Shown one piece after another: positions 26,094 through 36,845 of a stretch of 46,876 nt of DNA. The notes beneath the pieces were generated by a model. That model searched no databases, was not told the origin of the DNA, and saw nothing but the letters and a program-made list of their open reading frames with translations. The stretch comes from Sideroxydans sp. (GTDB taxonomy: Bacteria; Pseudomonadota; Gammaproteobacteria; Burkholderiales; Gallionellaceae): assembly GCA_013140695.1 (NCBI GenBank), contig JABFSI010000081.1:1-46876 (forward strand), read 5' to 3'. A program made the translations under genes and the position numbers. The stretch's first letter is position 1. Every line of letters starts with the position of its first letter.

Positions 26094-27107
26094 ATGAAGT
26101 TGAGCAAACTAACCGCAGCACTCATCACTGGTGCGTTGACGCTGGCCTTGGCTAGCAATAGCTACGCAGCCGAGATCAAGCTGCTGAACGTGTCCTATGA
26201 CCCGACCCGCGAGCTGTATCAAGAGTACAACACCGCATTCGCCAAATACTGGAAAGCCAAGACAGGCGATGACGTGACAGTCAGCCAATCACATGGCGGT
26301 TCCGGCAAACAAGCACGTTCCATCATCGATGGTTTGGACGCGGACGTGGCGACCTTGGCATTGGCTGCCGATATCGACGCACTATCCACCAAAGGCAATC
26401 TGATCCCCGCTGATTGGCAATCCAAACTGAAGCACAACAGCTCGCCTTACACCTCCACCATCGTTTTATTGGTGCGTAAGGGCAACCCAAAGAACATCAA
26501 GGATTGGGGCGATCTGGTCAAGCCTGGCGTTGCGGTCATCACACCAAACCCAAAGACATCCGGCGGCGCACGTTGGAACTACTTGGCTGCATGGGGCTAT
26601 GCCTTGGACAAGAACAAGGGCGACCAAGCTAAAGCACAAGAGTTCGTAGGCAAACTGTTTGCTAACGTGCCGGTGTTGGATTCCGGTGCGCGTGGATCCA
26701 CCGTCACCTTCTCTGAGCGTGGCATCGGCGACGTACTGGTCACATGGGAGAACGAAGCCTATCTGGTGAAGAAGGAATTCGGTGAAGACAAGTTCGACGT
26801 GGTGTTCCCTTCACAAAGCATCTTGGCTGAGCCACCAGTCGCCGTCGTGGACAAGAACGTAGACAAACACGGCACCCGTGCAGTCGCTCAAGCCTACTTG
26901 GAATATTTGTACACACCCGAAGGCCAAGAGATCGCGGCGAAGAACTTCTATCGTCCAACTGATGCAAAGATCGCAAAGAAATACGAGAAGCGCTTCCCTA
27001 AACTGAAACTGATCACCATCGACAAAGTATTCGGCGGCTGGACCAAGACGCAGAAAGATCACTTTACTGACGGCGGGATCTTCGATCAGATCTATACCAA
27101 GAAGTAA
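26094..27107 (+). CDS. sbp: Sulfate-binding periplasmic protein
   Basis: Sbp binds sulfate (or thiosulfate) in the periplasm and delivers it to CysTWA. The 337-residue protein has a Sec signal ending at SYA|AE (about residue 24), then the family motifs [40 protein letters not shown] and TWENEA, which line the anion site. A strong AGGAG site precedes the ATG. In most genomes cysT follows directly; here three minus-strand genes intervene. Confidence 0.95.
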   Translation: MKLSKLTAALITGALTLALASNSYAAEIKLLNVSYDPTRELYQEYNTAFAKYWKAKTGDDVTVSQSHGGSGKQARSIIDGLDADVATLALAADIDALSTKGNLIPADWQSKLKHNSSPYTSTIVLLVRKGNPKNIKDWGDLVKPGVAVITPNPKTSGGARWNYLAAWGYALDKNKGDQAKAQEFVGKLFANVPVLDSGARGSTVTFSERGIGDVLVTWENEAYLVKKEFGEDKFDVVFPSQSILAEPPVAVVDKNVDKHGTRAVAQAYLEYLYTPEGQEIAAKNFYRPTDAKIAKKYEKRFPKLKLITIDKVFGGWTKTQKDHFTDGGIFDQIYTKK

Positions 27108-27270
27108 GAACTGACATGACACATCAACCCTATCTTTACCTGAGAATCCTGCTTCGCGACAAGTTATCTCTCGCATTACACGAGTGCGATTGGAACAAAA
27201 TTATGCGAGGGTTGGTATGCCTAATCCTTAGGGGTAGAACTAGTAAGTAAAACTATTTCTCACAAATCAT

Positions 27271-28725
27271 TCAGGGCCTGTGAGGACCGAATCGGCCAAG
27301 CCCCGCAGCTTCCGCAATATCTGGCATAAGTGCGGCAAGCACATTGGGAAACAAAGGCCGGTAACGTCCTCTGGTCATCGTGACTTTTGACGTAAAAAAT
27401 GCAGAAATACTATGCTGCGCAACAGCTTGAAAATATTTCTCACACTGCTGTGTACTTAACAACATGTAAGGATAGTCATTAACAATCGACTGCGGCATAT
27501 TTTCCAACGCTACTCCCTGTTGAATTAACGCATCAAGCCTCTCTTTTAGCTCGGGAAGTTCAATGCGCCAATTTTCTAAAGTTATAACCACACAAAATAT
27601 TGGCAATCCTTTTGCGTTGAAATTAGGAATCAAACCATTAAGTGCCTCATTGATGTTTTTGTAGTTTTGGATGAAAGATTTAGCTAGCGTTTTAATATCT
27701 GCATCTAGGGGGAGATTTTTGCTGTTCAATTTCGCGCCTAAAGTCAGGCGTTTTGTTTTGCATTCCACAAAGACATGCCCTGTTGCATCGCTAATGAGCC
27801 AGTCACACCCGTGATGGATTTTTCCTTTGCTTATCTCATAAGCTGTAGGCTTGCGTATGTTGAATGTTGGCAATGGAAGTGCCGCATTTAACACCTCACC
27901 AATATAGGTATCAAACGCCTCACCCCATGCTTTTGGGAATCCTTCCTGATCATTGATGTCGTAATACACCCCATCGGTAATTCGCCAGAGCAAAAACTTC
28001 TCACTAATTCCAAAAAGCTTTTCAGGTGACGAAGCATCATAAATAAGTGGATTACCTCTCAATGGATTGTACGTATAAGCCCAGCTTGAATCGTAATGCT
28101 GCACGCTAAGTATTTTCTGACGAATGGTTTTAATATCAGTAGCAACTAGTTTGAAAAATGCCTTTTCAGCCCCCGGCGCAATTCCTGGAGTCATTGCGTA
28201 ATTACTTGAAAGGATATATGGCTTGCGCTGAAGTTCACCACTTACTGCGAGGCCGATTTTGTACATATCTGAAATCGATATATTTATAGCTGACTCTACA
28301 ATTCTTGCGAGGGGAGCATATTGCAAAATCTTCGCATACCTAGAAATCCGCTCAAATGGTGCATCATCTTGCCAAGGAATCTGCTGATGAATCAATGCAT
28401 GCATCGAACCCATTGCATCTTCAGGAGTGTCGATTGATTTATTTGAAATTTCTTCGTTGATTCTGCGAAGGTGATTCACAGCTTGAGCCATATCAAAGGT
28501 GGCAACCTCTGCATTCTGTGACGCAAGACCGCCATCACAATTGAGAATAATTTCGCGGGCAATTATCTCCAACTCCCAATCCAAGGCGAAATTCTCAGGT
28601 GCTTGAAGTCGAACACTGCTATCCGCATCGCCAATTTTAGTCATCTGCTGCCAAACACTTGCAAGACCAGATAGTAAATTTTGCTTGCGAAGAAAACTTC
28701 GAAATGGCTCGTAGTCAGAATACAT
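27271..28725 (-). CDS. Predicted PD-(D/E)XK nuclease-fold protein of unknown role
   Basis: I do not recognise this 484-residue protein as a named family. Its C-terminal half has the layout of a PD-(D/E)XK nuclease: a GEAFDTYIGEVL helix with Glu268, then CDWLISD with Asp308 and, 12 residues on, VFVECKTKR with Glu321 and Lys323. The N-terminal half (about 1-230) is helical and unlike anything I know. I used the ATG at 28723-28725 (GGA upstream); a GTG 16 codons earlier is also open. It is next to a MazEF-type pair and may be an anti-phage or restriction-like nuclease; that role is inference. Confidence 0.6.
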   Translation of the reverse strand: MYSDYEPFRSFLRKQNLLSGLASVWQQMTKIGDADSSVRLQAPENFALDWELEIIAREIILNCDGGLASQNAEVATFDMAQAVNHLRRINEEISNKSIDTPEDAMGSMHALIHQQIPWQDDAPFERISRYAKILQYAPLARIVESAINISISDMYKIGLAVSGELQRKPYILSSNYAMTPGIAPGAEKAFFKLVATDIKTIRQKILSVQHYDSSWAYTYNPLRGNPLIYDASSPEKLFGISEKFLLWRITDGVYYDINDQEGFPKAWGEAFDTYIGEVLNAALPLPTFNIRKPTAYEISKGKIHHGCDWLISDATGHVFVECKTKRLTLGAKLNSKNLPLDADIKTLAKSFIQNYKNINEALNGLIPNFNAKGLPIFCVVITLENWRIELPELKERLDALIQQGVALENMPQSIVNDYPYMLLSTQQCEKYFQAVAQHSISAFFTSKVTMTRGRYRPLFPNVLAALMPDIAEAAGLGRFGPHRP

Positions 28726-28803
28726 GTCTATCCAATTCGAAAAATGACGCTGGTGGATACAGGATGAGTGCACAACACTTCTTCAAATGCATGTCCTAAC
28801 TTT

Positions 28804-29118
28804 TCACGCCAACATCTCCAGCAACACCGGATGCCATTTCGCCAAATCGATCTCACCCATCTTGCCCTCCAAACGGCACTTATCCACGGTGCGAATCTGG
28901 TCGAGCAGGATGCGGGCGGATTTGCGTGCGAATTTCACTTCTGGGCGGCAGCCGAGGGCTTGGCCTTTGCTGGTGAGGGGGGCGATGATGACGCGGGGTA
29001 AAACGGCGTTCATGTCGTCGGGGGATACGATCAAGGCGGGGCGGGTCTTTTTGATTTCGGTGCCGACAGTCGGGTCGAGGTTCACCCAATATACTTCGCC
29101 TCGTTTCACCATACCCAT
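28804..29118 (-). CDS. MazF/PemK-type endoribonuclease toxin
   Basis: The 104-residue protein has the MazF fold signature: KRGEVYWVNLDPTVGTEIKKTRP (catalytic Arg), LIVSPDD, VIIAPLTSK and LLDQIRTVD. Such toxins cut mRNA at short sequences. The ATG at 29116-29118 has an AAGGAG site 7 nt upstream and the gene overlaps the antitoxin by 13 nt. All core motifs are intact, so it is probably active. Confidence 0.9.
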   Translation of the reverse strand: MGMVKRGEVYWVNLDPTVGTEIKKTRPALIVSPDDMNAVLPRVIIAPLTSKGQALGCRPEVKFARKSARILLDQIRTVDKCRLEGKMGEIDLAKWHPVLLEMLA

Positions 29119-29342
29119 TCTTCATCTCCTTCATCCACAGGTATTGCGGCAAGTGGTGCGGCATCGGTTTCTGGCTTGTAGCCCACAAACCAGCCTGTGC
29201 GCGGGGCGTTGATCGGGGCAATCAACAAACTTTTACCCTCCAATCGAATGTCCACTTCATCGCCCATTTCACACGCGGTCAACAACGCTGCGGGAATGAT
29301 GATGCCGCGTGAGTTCCCTACTTTTCTTAAACTGGTACGCAT
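29106..29342 (-). CDS. MazE/AbrB-type antitoxin
   Basis: A 78-residue protein with the SpoVT-AbrB swapped-hairpin start MRTSLRKVGNSRGIIIP and ALL..CEMGDEVDI, which binds DNA, and an acidic tail (DEGDEEW) that would bind and block MazF. The ATG at 29340-29342 has GGAG 6 nt upstream. It precedes and overlaps the toxin gene. A near-palindrome sits at its promoter. Confidence 0.88.
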   Translation of the reverse strand: MRTSLRKVGNSRGIIIPAALLTACEMGDEVDIRLEGKSLLIAPINAPRTGWFVGYKPETDAAPLAAIPVDEGDEEWVW

Positions 29343-29366
29343 GTTGATCTCCAAAATGTGAGTGGC

Positions 29367-29400
29367 AACGATGTTATAACAATCGTTTTCACTAAGGCAA
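29367..29400 (-). promoter_or_regulatory. mazEF promoter and probable operator
   Basis: On the minus strand TTGCCT (29395-29400), a 16-nt spacer and TATAAC (29373-29378) form a promoter. The -10 box lies in the centre of an inverted repeat (AACGAT at 29367-29372, ATCGTT at 29382-29387, centre containing GTTATAAC). Antitoxin binding here would cover the -10 box and autoregulate the pair. Confidence 0.6.
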
Positions 29401-29605
29401 GTTGAAATATCTGGTTTCAGCATTGCAAAGGCTAGTCACGAGCTTTCCATTCCACTTGCCGGAAAGCCTGCCCTGAATCTGACGAATGATTTGAATGACG
29501 GATTTATGCATATTCCATATTCAGCTAACGAATGCAGATTTAATTATTTCTCGGCATGGTCGCTCATCAATAGACTGCGCACTCATCCAATTTTAGGAAT
29601 AAGCA

Positions 29606-30436
29606 ATGTCTCGTTTCAAAGCTCATACCGTCCTACCCGGATTCAATCTGGCGTTGGGGTTCACGGTACTTTATCTATCCTTGATCGTGCTCATCCCGCT
29701 GTCCTCGCTGTTCTTCAAGACAGCAGAGCTTGGGTTCGGCGGATTCTGGGATGTCGTCACCAGCGACCGCGTGGTCGCCTCTTTGCGCGTGACCTTCGTC
29801 ACCTCTTTCATCGCCGCTGGCATCAATGCCTTCTTCGGCATCATCGTGGCTTGGGTGTTGATTCGCTACACTTTCCCCGGCAAACGCATCATCGATGCCT
29901 TGTTCGATCTGCCATTTGCACTGCCAACAGCGGTAGCGGGTATCACCTTAGCCACGATCTACGCGTCCAACGGATTGATAGGCCAGTATTTCGCTGCACA
30001 TGACATCAAGATCGCTTACACACCTATCGGTATCGTGGTGGCGCTCACCTTCATCGGCCTCCCCTTCGTCGTACGTACCGTGCAACCCGTGCTAGCTGAT
30101 GTGGAAGCCGAGGTGGAAGAAGCAGCTGCCAGCCTAGGCGCAGGGCGTTGGGACGTGTTCCGCCGCATCATCTTCCCAGCCATCTTGCCTGCGGTGCTGG
30201 CGGGTTTTGCCATGGCCTTGGCGCGCGCCGTCGGTGAATACGGCTCGGTCATCTTCATCGCGGGCAACATGCCTTACATCTCCGAGATCGCGCCGTTGCT
30301 CATCGTGGCCAAGTTGGAGCAATACGACTACGCCGGTGCGACCGCCATCGCCATCGCGATGCTGGTGATCTCTTTCGCCCTTCTGCTGCTCATCAACGGT
30401 TTGCAGTGGTGGAGTAGCAGAAAGGGAGGACGTTAA
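29606..30436 (+). CDS. cysT: Sulfate ABC transporter permease CysT
   Basis: One of two inner-membrane permeases of the sulfate/thiosulfate importer. The 276-residue protein has six hydrophobic segments and the EAA loop that docks onto CysA ([18 protein letters not shown]). The motif [11 protein letters not shown] and the [10 protein letters not shown] stretch are typical of CysT/CysU. An AGGA site precedes the ATG. The 263-nt gap upstream separates it from the mazEF pair and must supply its promoter if sbp transcription does not reach it. Confidence 0.95.
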   Translation: MSRFKAHTVLPGFNLALGFTVLYLSLIVLIPLSSLFFKTAELGFGGFWDVVTSDRVVASLRVTFVTSFIAAGINAFFGIIVAWVLIRYTFPGKRIIDALFDLPFALPTAVAGITLATIYASNGLIGQYFAAHDIKIAYTPIGIVVALTFIGLPFVVRTVQPVLADVEAEVEEAAASLGAGRWDVFRRIIFPAILPAVLAGFAMALARAVGEYGSVIFIAGNMPYISEIAPLLIVAKLEQYDYAGATAIAIAMLVISFALLLLINGLQWWSSRKGGR

Positions 30437-31302
30437 TGGGTACTTCTCAACATATAAAACGACGCATCTCCACCCAAGAATCGCCCTTAGTGACGATGAC
30501 GTTGATCACCATCGCCTTGGTCTTCATGGCGCTGTTCTTGGTGTTACCACTGGTCACCGTCTTCGTCGAAGCGTTCGCCAAGGGCTGGGACTTGTATTGG
30601 GCAGCGCTGAAAGAACCCGTTGCGTGGGAAGCCATCAAGCTCACCTTCATCGCTGCTGGCATCGCCGTTCCTGCCAATCTCGTCTTCGGCGTCTCTGCTG
30701 CGTGGGCCATCGCCAAGTTCGACTTCAAGGGCAAGAGTCTGCTCATCACCCTCATCGACTTGCCATTCGCGGTGAGTCCGGTGGTATCTGGTCTGGTGTA
30801 TGTGTTGCTTTTCGGTGCGCAAGGTTGGTTCGGTCATTGGTTGCAAGCACATGACATCCGGCTCATCTTCGCTGTACCCGGCATCGTGTTGGCGACCATC
30901 TTCGTCACCTTCCCATTCGTCGCGCGTCAGCTCATTCCCTTGATGCAAGCGCAAGGCAAAGAAGAGGAAGAGGCGGCGGTGTCACTAGGTGCATCGGGTT
31001 GGCAGACCTTCTGGCGCGTCACACTGCCGAACATCAAATGGGGGCTGTTATATGGCGTCATCTTGTGTAACGCACGTGCCATGGGCGAGTTCGGTGCGGT
31101 GTCGGTAGTGTCCGGCCACATCCGCGGGCTGACCAACACCATGCCACTACACGTCGAGATTTTGTACAACGAATACAACTTCGTCGCCGCCTTTGCCGTG
31201 GCATCACTGTTGGCACTGTTGGCAGTTGTAACCCTAATCGTTAAATCGCTGGTCGAGTGGCAAGCTCGACGCAGCGGTGAACCTTTGCATCACGGAGCAT
31301 AG
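30436..31302 (+). CDS. cysW: Sulfate ABC transporter permease CysW
   Basis: The second permease of the sulfate importer, 288 residues with six membrane segments and the EAA loop [33 protein letters not shown] and [18 protein letters not shown] are characteristic of CysW. Its ATG overlaps the cysT stop by one base (TAATG), so translation is coupled. Confidence 0.95.
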   Translation: MGTSQHIKRRISTQESPLVTMTLITIALVFMALFLVLPLVTVFVEAFAKGWDLYWAALKEPVAWEAIKLTFIAAGIAVPANLVFGVSAAWAIAKFDFKGKSLLITLIDLPFAVSPVVSGLVYVLLFGAQGWFGHWLQAHDIRLIFAVPGIVLATIFVTFPFVARQLIPLMQAQGKEEEEAAVSLGASGWQTFWRVTLPNIKWGLLYGVILCNARAMGEFGAVSVVSGHIRGLTNTMPLHVEILYNEYNFVAAFAVASLLALLAVVTLIVKSLVEWQARRSGEPLHHGA

Positions 31303-31304
31303 AC

Positions 31305-32348
31305 ATGAGCATCACGATCGAAAATCTGAACAAACAATTCGGCACTTACAAGGCGCTGGACGACATCAACCTTGAAGTGAACAGCGGAGAGTTGCTCGCT
31401 CTGCTGGGCCCTTCCGGTTGCGGTAAAACTTCACTCTTACGCATCATTGGCGGCATGGAGTTGGCTGATTCCGGTAGCCTGCTCTTTCACGGTGAAGACG
31501 TGCAAGAACGTGATGCACGCGAGCGTAATGTCGGCTTCGTGTTCCAGCACTACGCTTTGTTCCGCCACATGACGGTGTTCGAGAACGTGGCTTTCGGTCT
31601 GCGTGTGAAACCCAAGAAGGAGCGCCATAACGAAGCCGAGATCAAACGCCGTGTGCATGAACTACTGAATCTGGTGCAACTGGATTTCTTGGCGGATCGT
31701 TATCCCTCCCAGCTTTCCGGCGGCCAACGTCAACGCATCGCCTTGGCGCGCGCACTCGCGGTCGAGCCCAAGATACTGCTGCTGGACGAGCCATTCGGCG
31801 CACTCGATGCGCAGGTGCGTAAAGAGTTGCGTCGTTGGTTGCGCCGCTTGCATAACGAATTGCACATCACCAGCATCTTCGTGACGCACGACCAAGAAGA
31901 GGCATTGGAAGTGGCTGACCGCGTAGTGGTGATGAACAAAGGCAAGATCGAACAGGTGGGTACGCCGGATGAGGTGTACGCTACACCCGCGACTCCGTTC
32001 GTGTACCAGTTCATCGGTAACGTTAACTTGTTCCACAGCCGCGATCATGCGCCGTGGTCTGAAGAGCACGGAGATGCTGTCGCCTATGTGCGTCCACACG
32101 ACATAGACATCAGCTGCATAGCGCAAGACGAGACCGCGCTCGCTGTCGAAGTGAAACTGGTGCGCGCCATCGGTTCCATCGTGCGTGTCGAAGTAGCTGC
32201 TGAGGGAAGTAGCGAGTTCATCGAGATCGAATTGAGCCGCGAACGTTTCGACAGCAGTCCGCTACTCGAAGGTGACAAGGTATTCATTCGTCCACGCCAG
32301 TTCCGCGTGTTCGAACAAGGAGTGAATAATGAACTTTCAGCAGCTTAG
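31305..32348 (+). CDS. cysA: Sulfate ABC transporter ATP-binding protein CysA
   Basis: The ATPase of the sulfate/thiosulfate importer. The 347-residue protein has Walker [10 protein letters not shown], the Q loop, signature LSGGQRQR, Walker [13 protein letters not shown] and the switch His in [10 protein letters not shown], then a C-terminal TOBE-like domain. It starts 2 nt after cysW and its end overlaps cysB by 20 nt. Confidence 0.96.
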   Translation: MSITIENLNKQFGTYKALDDINLEVNSGELLALLGPSGCGKTSLLRIIGGMELADSGSLLFHGEDVQERDARERNVGFVFQHYALFRHMTVFENVAFGLRVKPKKERHNEAEIKRRVHELLNLVQLDFLADRYPSQLSGGQRQRIALARALAVEPKILLLDEPFGALDAQVRKELRRWLRRLHNELHITSIFVTHDQEEALEVADRVVVMNKGKIEQVGTPDEVYATPATPFVYQFIGNVNLFHSRDHAPWSEEHGDAVAYVRPHDIDISCIAQDETALAVEVKLVRAIGSIVRVEVAAEGSSEFIEIELSRERFDSSPLLEGDKVFIRPRQFRVFEQGVNNELSAA

Positions 32349-33261
32349 GATCATCCGCGAGGCAGCGCGTTGCAACTTCAACCTCACCGAGGTCGGCAAC
32401 GCGTTGTTCACTTCGCAATCGGGTGTGTCAAAGCACATCAAAGACTTGGAGGACGAACTTGGCGTTGAGTTATTCGTGCGCAAAGGTAAGCGCCTGCTGG
32501 GTTTGACCGAGCCGGGAAGCGAGTTGCTGGAGATCGTCGAACGCATATTGCTCGATGCGAACAACATCAAGAATCTGGTCGAACAATACAGCCATCGCGA
32601 CGAAGGTCAGCTCACCGTTGTCGCCACACACACGCAAGCACGCTACGCGCTGCCCAAAGTCATCACCGATTTCAAGAAAGCGTTTCCCAAGGTTCACCTC
32701 AAGCTACATCAAGCTGGGCCTGCCGAGATCGTTTCTATGTTTTTGAGTGGTGAGGCCGACATCGGCGTAGCGACAGAAGCCTTGGCGGATGTGAAGCAGT
32801 TGGATACCTTCTCTTTCTACACATGGCATCACGCGGTGATCGTGCCTGTAGGACATCCTTTGGAAAAGGTGAAGGACTTGACCTTACAAGCCATCGCCGA
32901 GTATCCCATCGTCACTTACCACGAAGGACTCACGGGACGCGCCAGGATCGATGAGGCGTTTGAGACAGCGGGTGTGACGCCCGACATCTCGATGTCGGCA
33001 CTGGATTCGGATGTGATCAAGACCTACGTGGAACTGGGATTAGGCATCGGCATCATCGCCTCGATGGCGTTCAACCCCGCCAAAGATACCGACCTACGTC
33101 TTCTCAGATGCGACCACCTATTCGCCGCTAACACGACCTACATCGCTTTGCGTCGCGGCCATTATCTGCGCAGCTTTGCCTATCGTTTCATCGAACTCTG
33201 CTCCCCAAAACTCGATGAAAAAACTATCCGGGCAGGAATTGCTTCAATTGATACTCAATAA
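32329..33261 (+). CDS. cysB: LysR-family regulator CysB
   Basis: CysB activates sulfate assimilation genes when O- or N-acetylserine is bound. The 310-residue protein has an N-terminal winged HTH ([34 protein letters not shown]) and a periplasmic-binding-like effector domain with [10 protein letters not shown] and the sulfate/acetylserine pocket stretch TYHEGLTGR. Its start lies 20 nt inside cysA, so it is made with the transporter it controls, a built-in feedback loop. The downstream hairpin at 33314-33333 may end the transcript. Confidence 0.93.
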   Translation: MNFQQLRIIREAARCNFNLTEVGNALFTSQSGVSKHIKDLEDELGVELFVRKGKRLLGLTEPGSELLEIVERILLDANNIKNLVEQYSHRDEGQLTVVATHTQARYALPKVITDFKKAFPKVHLKLHQAGPAEIVSMFLSGEADIGVATEALADVKQLDTFSFYTWHHAVIVPVGHPLEKVKDLTLQAIAEYPIVTYHEGLTGRARIDEAFETAGVTPDISMSALDSDVIKTYVELGLGIGIIASMAFNPAKDTDLRLLRCDHLFAANTTYIALRRGHYLRSFAYRFIELCSPKLDEKTIRAGIASIDTQ

Positions 33262-33991
33262 AAGTTGAATCCCACAGCAATCCCTCATGCACAAGCGCCT
33301 ATACATCTTTCAGCAAATCGTTGAAACGATTTGTCATCTAATTGTAGCGACTTCAGATTCTTGCGCTTATTCTAAATCACTCCCACTCTATTATTTACGA
33401 GCGCCTAACCTAGTTGATTCTATTGGAATTTTCATGACACGATTTCTTAAATACCATGATAAATACCCTGTCTGAAATTCTTACTACTTTAGATTAACGG
33501 CTGGCGATTAAAATTTAGCGCCAGAATGCTACCACAGCGCGTCAAGAGCATAGTGGTCGAGCGCTAGCTGCCGGTGGTGTTACGGCATCAGCGGTTCTAG
33601 CCCCTCACCCCTATTTGTCTTCTTCTGCTAAGGATTAAATCACTTCTCGGTAATTGGCTGAGGGGAAACAGGCAGGTTCTCGGCCTGAACGAACGGTGGC
33701 GGTTTGATGAAGCTGATATTAGATCGGGGAATATGGATGTCCGCTACAGAAACAGAAGCGGACATAACATCAAGGAGATTTGATTCGGACTAACCGGCTC
33801 TAGTTAAGTGTAAAGCGGACAAACCAACCACAGCCTGTTCAGCAATTTCACGGTGTCTCTTATGGCAGAGATACGCCTGTTTGCCTTCGCAAAATATATG
33901 TCTCATCCACTTTTAATTTCTGCTTTCTGTTTATGTGGAATAGTCAGACTAACAAGTTAGACCTGCACATCCCACATTCCAACACCCATCG
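33262..33991. other. 730-nt non-coding region with several hairpins
   Basis: No convincing gene is present. The region is rich in inverted repeats: 33314-33333 (8-bp stem, TGAA loop), 33501-33524 (CTGGCG/CGCCAG), CCCCTCA with TGAGGGG across about 33600-33665, and 33737-33765 (ATGTCCGCT/AGCGGACAT, 11-nt loop). Base composition and lack of frames suggest decayed or mobile-derived DNA between two convergent operons. Confidence 0.5.
33314..33333 (+). terminator. Hairpin after cysB, possible transcript end
   Basis: CAAATCGT and ACGATTTG pair perfectly around a TGAA tetraloop, 53 nt after the cysB stop. It lacks a T run, so if it ends the cys transcript it would need Rho or act only as an mRNA 3' stabiliser. 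Confidence 0.35.
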
Positions 33992-36757
33992 TCAACTTTG
34001 AATATTCCCTTCCTCTTTTGGCGGAGCAGGCGAAAAGTAACTGGCTGCAATAATTAGCAGTGCAATGCCAATCAGCGACACCGTCCACAGCATCGTTCCT
34101 TTGTTCGAAAGGTCTACCATCATCAACTTGATGCCGACGATGGCCAAGAGTCCGAAACCGTTGAACCAGAGTGTGCGTTGTTTTTTCTGCGATGCGTACA
34201 CCATCAAACTCATTGCAATGGCTGTCCATAACAATGAAAGGCCAGCTTGCAACATAGAGGAAGCAATCAGAGTTGGCGCATCGAATGCGATTCCACCCCA
34301 ATGATGAGTTAGGCGCGCCGCTTCCGTACTGATCCACAGAAACGCGATACCGTACAGGGCTGGAAGTAACTGACCCTGCGCGATGCGCAACCATTTCCAG
34401 ATGGCATACATCGCAAGCAGTTGTACGAGATCGAGGGGATTGAGCACGGGCACATAAGGCAGGCCACTCCCGCCCCCAGAAATGCTCAAGTTGCCATAGA
34501 CCAACCACAAGGACAACAGCAATACGACCGGGGCTTGCAAGGTATCAAGATAGAGTGCGCTATGTTTTGCAAACGGCCATCGATCCATCTGCATGCCTCG
34601 CAACACGATTAGGATGCCAAGCGCAGCCGATGCGCCCCAAGCCAGCCAAGACCATAAAACGTTACCAGGCACGAGCTGATCCGACATCCAGACCAGTTCG
34701 CTTCCTGCCAGCATGAGCAAGAACCAGTATCCCAAAGCATGGCGTAGATCGTAGGCAGCAGGAACTGCATCACGCTCATGCCGATACAGCAAACCGTATT
34801 CCACTAGTAAGGCCAGCGGTATCAGCAGCGACATGATGCCCGACAATACGTGCCCATATTTTTGATGAGTATCGAACGCTGCAAATATGATGACAAACAA
34901 GAGCAACACTGAAGACTGGCGCATGGCGTGCCACTTCTGCCGAGTGCCCAACCATTCTAGGAACACAAAGCTGATCAGGAATAGACCCAACGCCTCTGGA
35001 ATCTTATAGGCATAAGGAGCAAAGCGTTCGATCTCGGCGAAGCCACTGACGAACCACCAGAGAGCTCCCCAATATAGAAAAGGCACTGCAAATTCAGAAG
35101 TGTTGAGTTGCGCTGCGAAAGCCACTGTTTTCTCGGTGCTAGCAGGTGAGGTCGCTGTACGGTGCAATAGCAAGGCACTGGCAAAAGATGAGACCACCAC
35201 AATCAAGCAGCCTACATAAAAATCGTTAAATACCGGTGTGACGCGATTCAATTCATCGATATGCGCGAAGAAATAGACGGCCGCCAAAACCTGTAACGCC
35301 GAGCCGGAAAGCCGCGCTAGGAAGCGATCCTGCTTGACGCCCAGATACAACACGCCGAACCCTTCCAATGTCCAGAATGCGGAAGTGAGTTGCGCATCGA
35401 ACGCCAAAGGAATCGCCAATGTAAAGAAGCCGAGGGCAATACCTAGCAGACTCTTTTCCAGCCACACCGTTTCCTCATTCGGCTTGCGATTGATGAACCA
35501 CCACAGCAACAAATAATAGAAACCCACGGCACAGGCATTCCACGCCAGCGTCATGCTTTGCCCTAGCAGCAGATGATTTTGCAACGCGGCAGCGGCAAGC
35601 GGTGTGCCGTACAACAACATGCCGTCTCCCCAACTCAATCGACCGGGCGCGTTGAATAAATTGAACAAGACAGGTGTGGCGGAATAGAGCAGGAAGAACA
35701 GAATCAGAAAGGTTTCCGATACTGGGAAGTCACTAGGCTGATAGGAACGAAACGCCCAACCCATACCGATCACCAGCGTAAAGATGAAACCGGAAATATT
35801 GAGTTCGCGCCAACCTTTGAACCAATTCACGCTGATGATGAACAGATTCAGCAGCAGGAAATAACTGAACAATGTGATCTGGCTACCTTCGGAACTAGAC
35901 GCCAACACCGGCGACAAGAAAGCTCCGGAAATACCCAGCATAGCAAGAGAACGTGCATCCTGACGCGCAGCCAACAACACGCACGTGACACCTATCAGCG
36001 TAAAGAGAATGAAGGCCAGCGTCTCGCCGATAATCTGATATCGAGCCAACATGAAATACACCAACAGATACAGGATGGCCATGCCGCCGCCCTGCATTGC
36101 TTGCCCGAACATACGATGCTCAGGTCGCTGCGCACGTTGATACCCGAAGATGCTCATGGTGATGGCAGCCAGCGCCCCCAGCATCAAGCGCACAGAGATG
36201 GGAAAAAGTCCCATCTCCACCGCCAGCTTCAATCCAGAAGCGACACCAAAGAACAGAATGATCACGCCAATTTTGGCGAGGATGTTGCCCTTGAACAACT
36301 TAGACAACCACTCGTTCTCAGCAAGCGCATTGCTCACCCACTCCAACTCAGGTTGTCCACGCGACATGGATGAGGCCGAATTTGGTCTAACGGGACGACT
36401 AAATGCGGGAGCTTCAGGTGACTTGGGAATTTCGGGTTTGACAACCCTAGAGTCTGGCTGAATTTCTGCCACAGCATCCGACACAACTGGTGCCAACGAC
36501 TGGACAACAGGTTCAGGTTTTCTTTCAACTATTGGCTGTTGCGCAGCATTTTGAAGCACCGCAAGTTGTGCGCTGAGTTTACCTACTTGTTTTTCTAGCG
36601 CAGTGACACGCCCTTCAAGCGGATTGCTACGACTGCGTCGCAACTCACCGTACATGATCCCCAAGGCTAGTCCCAGCATTCCACTGATGAGCGTCCAACT
36701 ACCAGAGCCGCTCACTCCGCCGATTACCAAGCCTGCTATTAGTCCGATGAGCCACAT
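33992..36757 (-). CDS. DUF2339 multi-pass membrane protein
   Basis: A very hydrophobic protein of about 921 residues with more than 20 predicted membrane segments. After two N-terminal segments comes a coiled-coil-like stretch (LEGRVTALEKQVGKLSAQL), a Pro-rich linker, then the DUF2339 core (LAKIGVIILFFGVASGLKLAVE; GISGAFLSPVLAS). The start at the ATG at 36755-36757 is set by an ideal AAAGGAGG site; an upstream ATG lacks one. DUF2339 proteins have no known activity; the long helical array suggests a channel, flippase or acyltransferase-like membrane enzyme, all guesses. It ends the probable lipid operon, 88 nt after the preceding gene. Confidence 0.85.
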   Translation of the reverse strand: MWLIGLIAGLVIGGVSGSGSWTLISGMLGLALGIMYGELRRSRSNPLEGRVTALEKQVGKLSAQLAVLQNAAQQPIVERKPEPVVQSLAPVVSDAVAEIQPDSRVVKPEIPKSPEAPAFSRPVRPNSASSMSRGQPELEWVSNALAENEWLSKLFKGNILAKIGVIILFFGVASGLKLAVEMGLFPISVRLMLGALAAITMSIFGYQRAQRPEHRMFGQAMQGGGMAILYLLVYFMLARYQIIGETLAFILFTLIGVTCVLLAARQDARSLAMLGISGAFLSPVLASSSEGSQITLFSYFLLLNLFIISVNWFKGWRELNISGFIFTLVIGMGWAFRSYQPSDFPVSETFLILFFLLYSATPVLFNLFNAPGRLSWGDGMLLYGTPLAAAALQNHLLLGQSMTLAWNACAVGFYYLLLWWFINRKPNEETVWLEKSLLGIALGFFTLAIPLAFDAQLTSAFWTLEGFGVLYLGVKQDRFLARLSGSALQVLAAVYFFAHIDELNRVTPVFNDFYVGCLIVVVSSFASALLLHRTATSPASTEKTVAFAAQLNTSEFAVPFLYWGALWWFVSGFAEIERFAPYAYKIPEALGLFLISFVFLEWLGTRQKWHAMRQSSVLLLFVIIFAAFDTHQKYGHVLSGIMSLLIPLALLVEYGLLYRHERDAVPAAYDLRHALGYWFLLMLAGSELVWMSDQLVPGNVLWSWLAWGASAALGILIVLRGMQMDRWPFAKHSALYLDTLQAPVVLLLSLWLVYGNLSISGGGSGLPYVPVLNPLDLVQLLAMYAIWKWLRIAQGQLLPALYGIAFLWISTEAARLTHHWGGIAFDAPTLIASSMLQAGLSLLWTAIAMSLMVYASQKKQRTLWFNGFGLLAIVGIKLMMVDLSNKGTMLWTVSLIGIALLIIAASYFSPAPPKEEGNIQS

Positions 36758-36845
36758 GATGCCTCCTTTGACCAGTCTTAATGCCAAACAACATTCCCAA
36801 CAACAATCACCTCTGACTTATTCCAAAACTTAAAAGGCGTTTTAC

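Noticed and set aside
33590..33780. Insertion-sequence remnant in the non-coding block
   Set aside because: Inverted repeats are present, but no transposase fragment or paired ends could be recognised.
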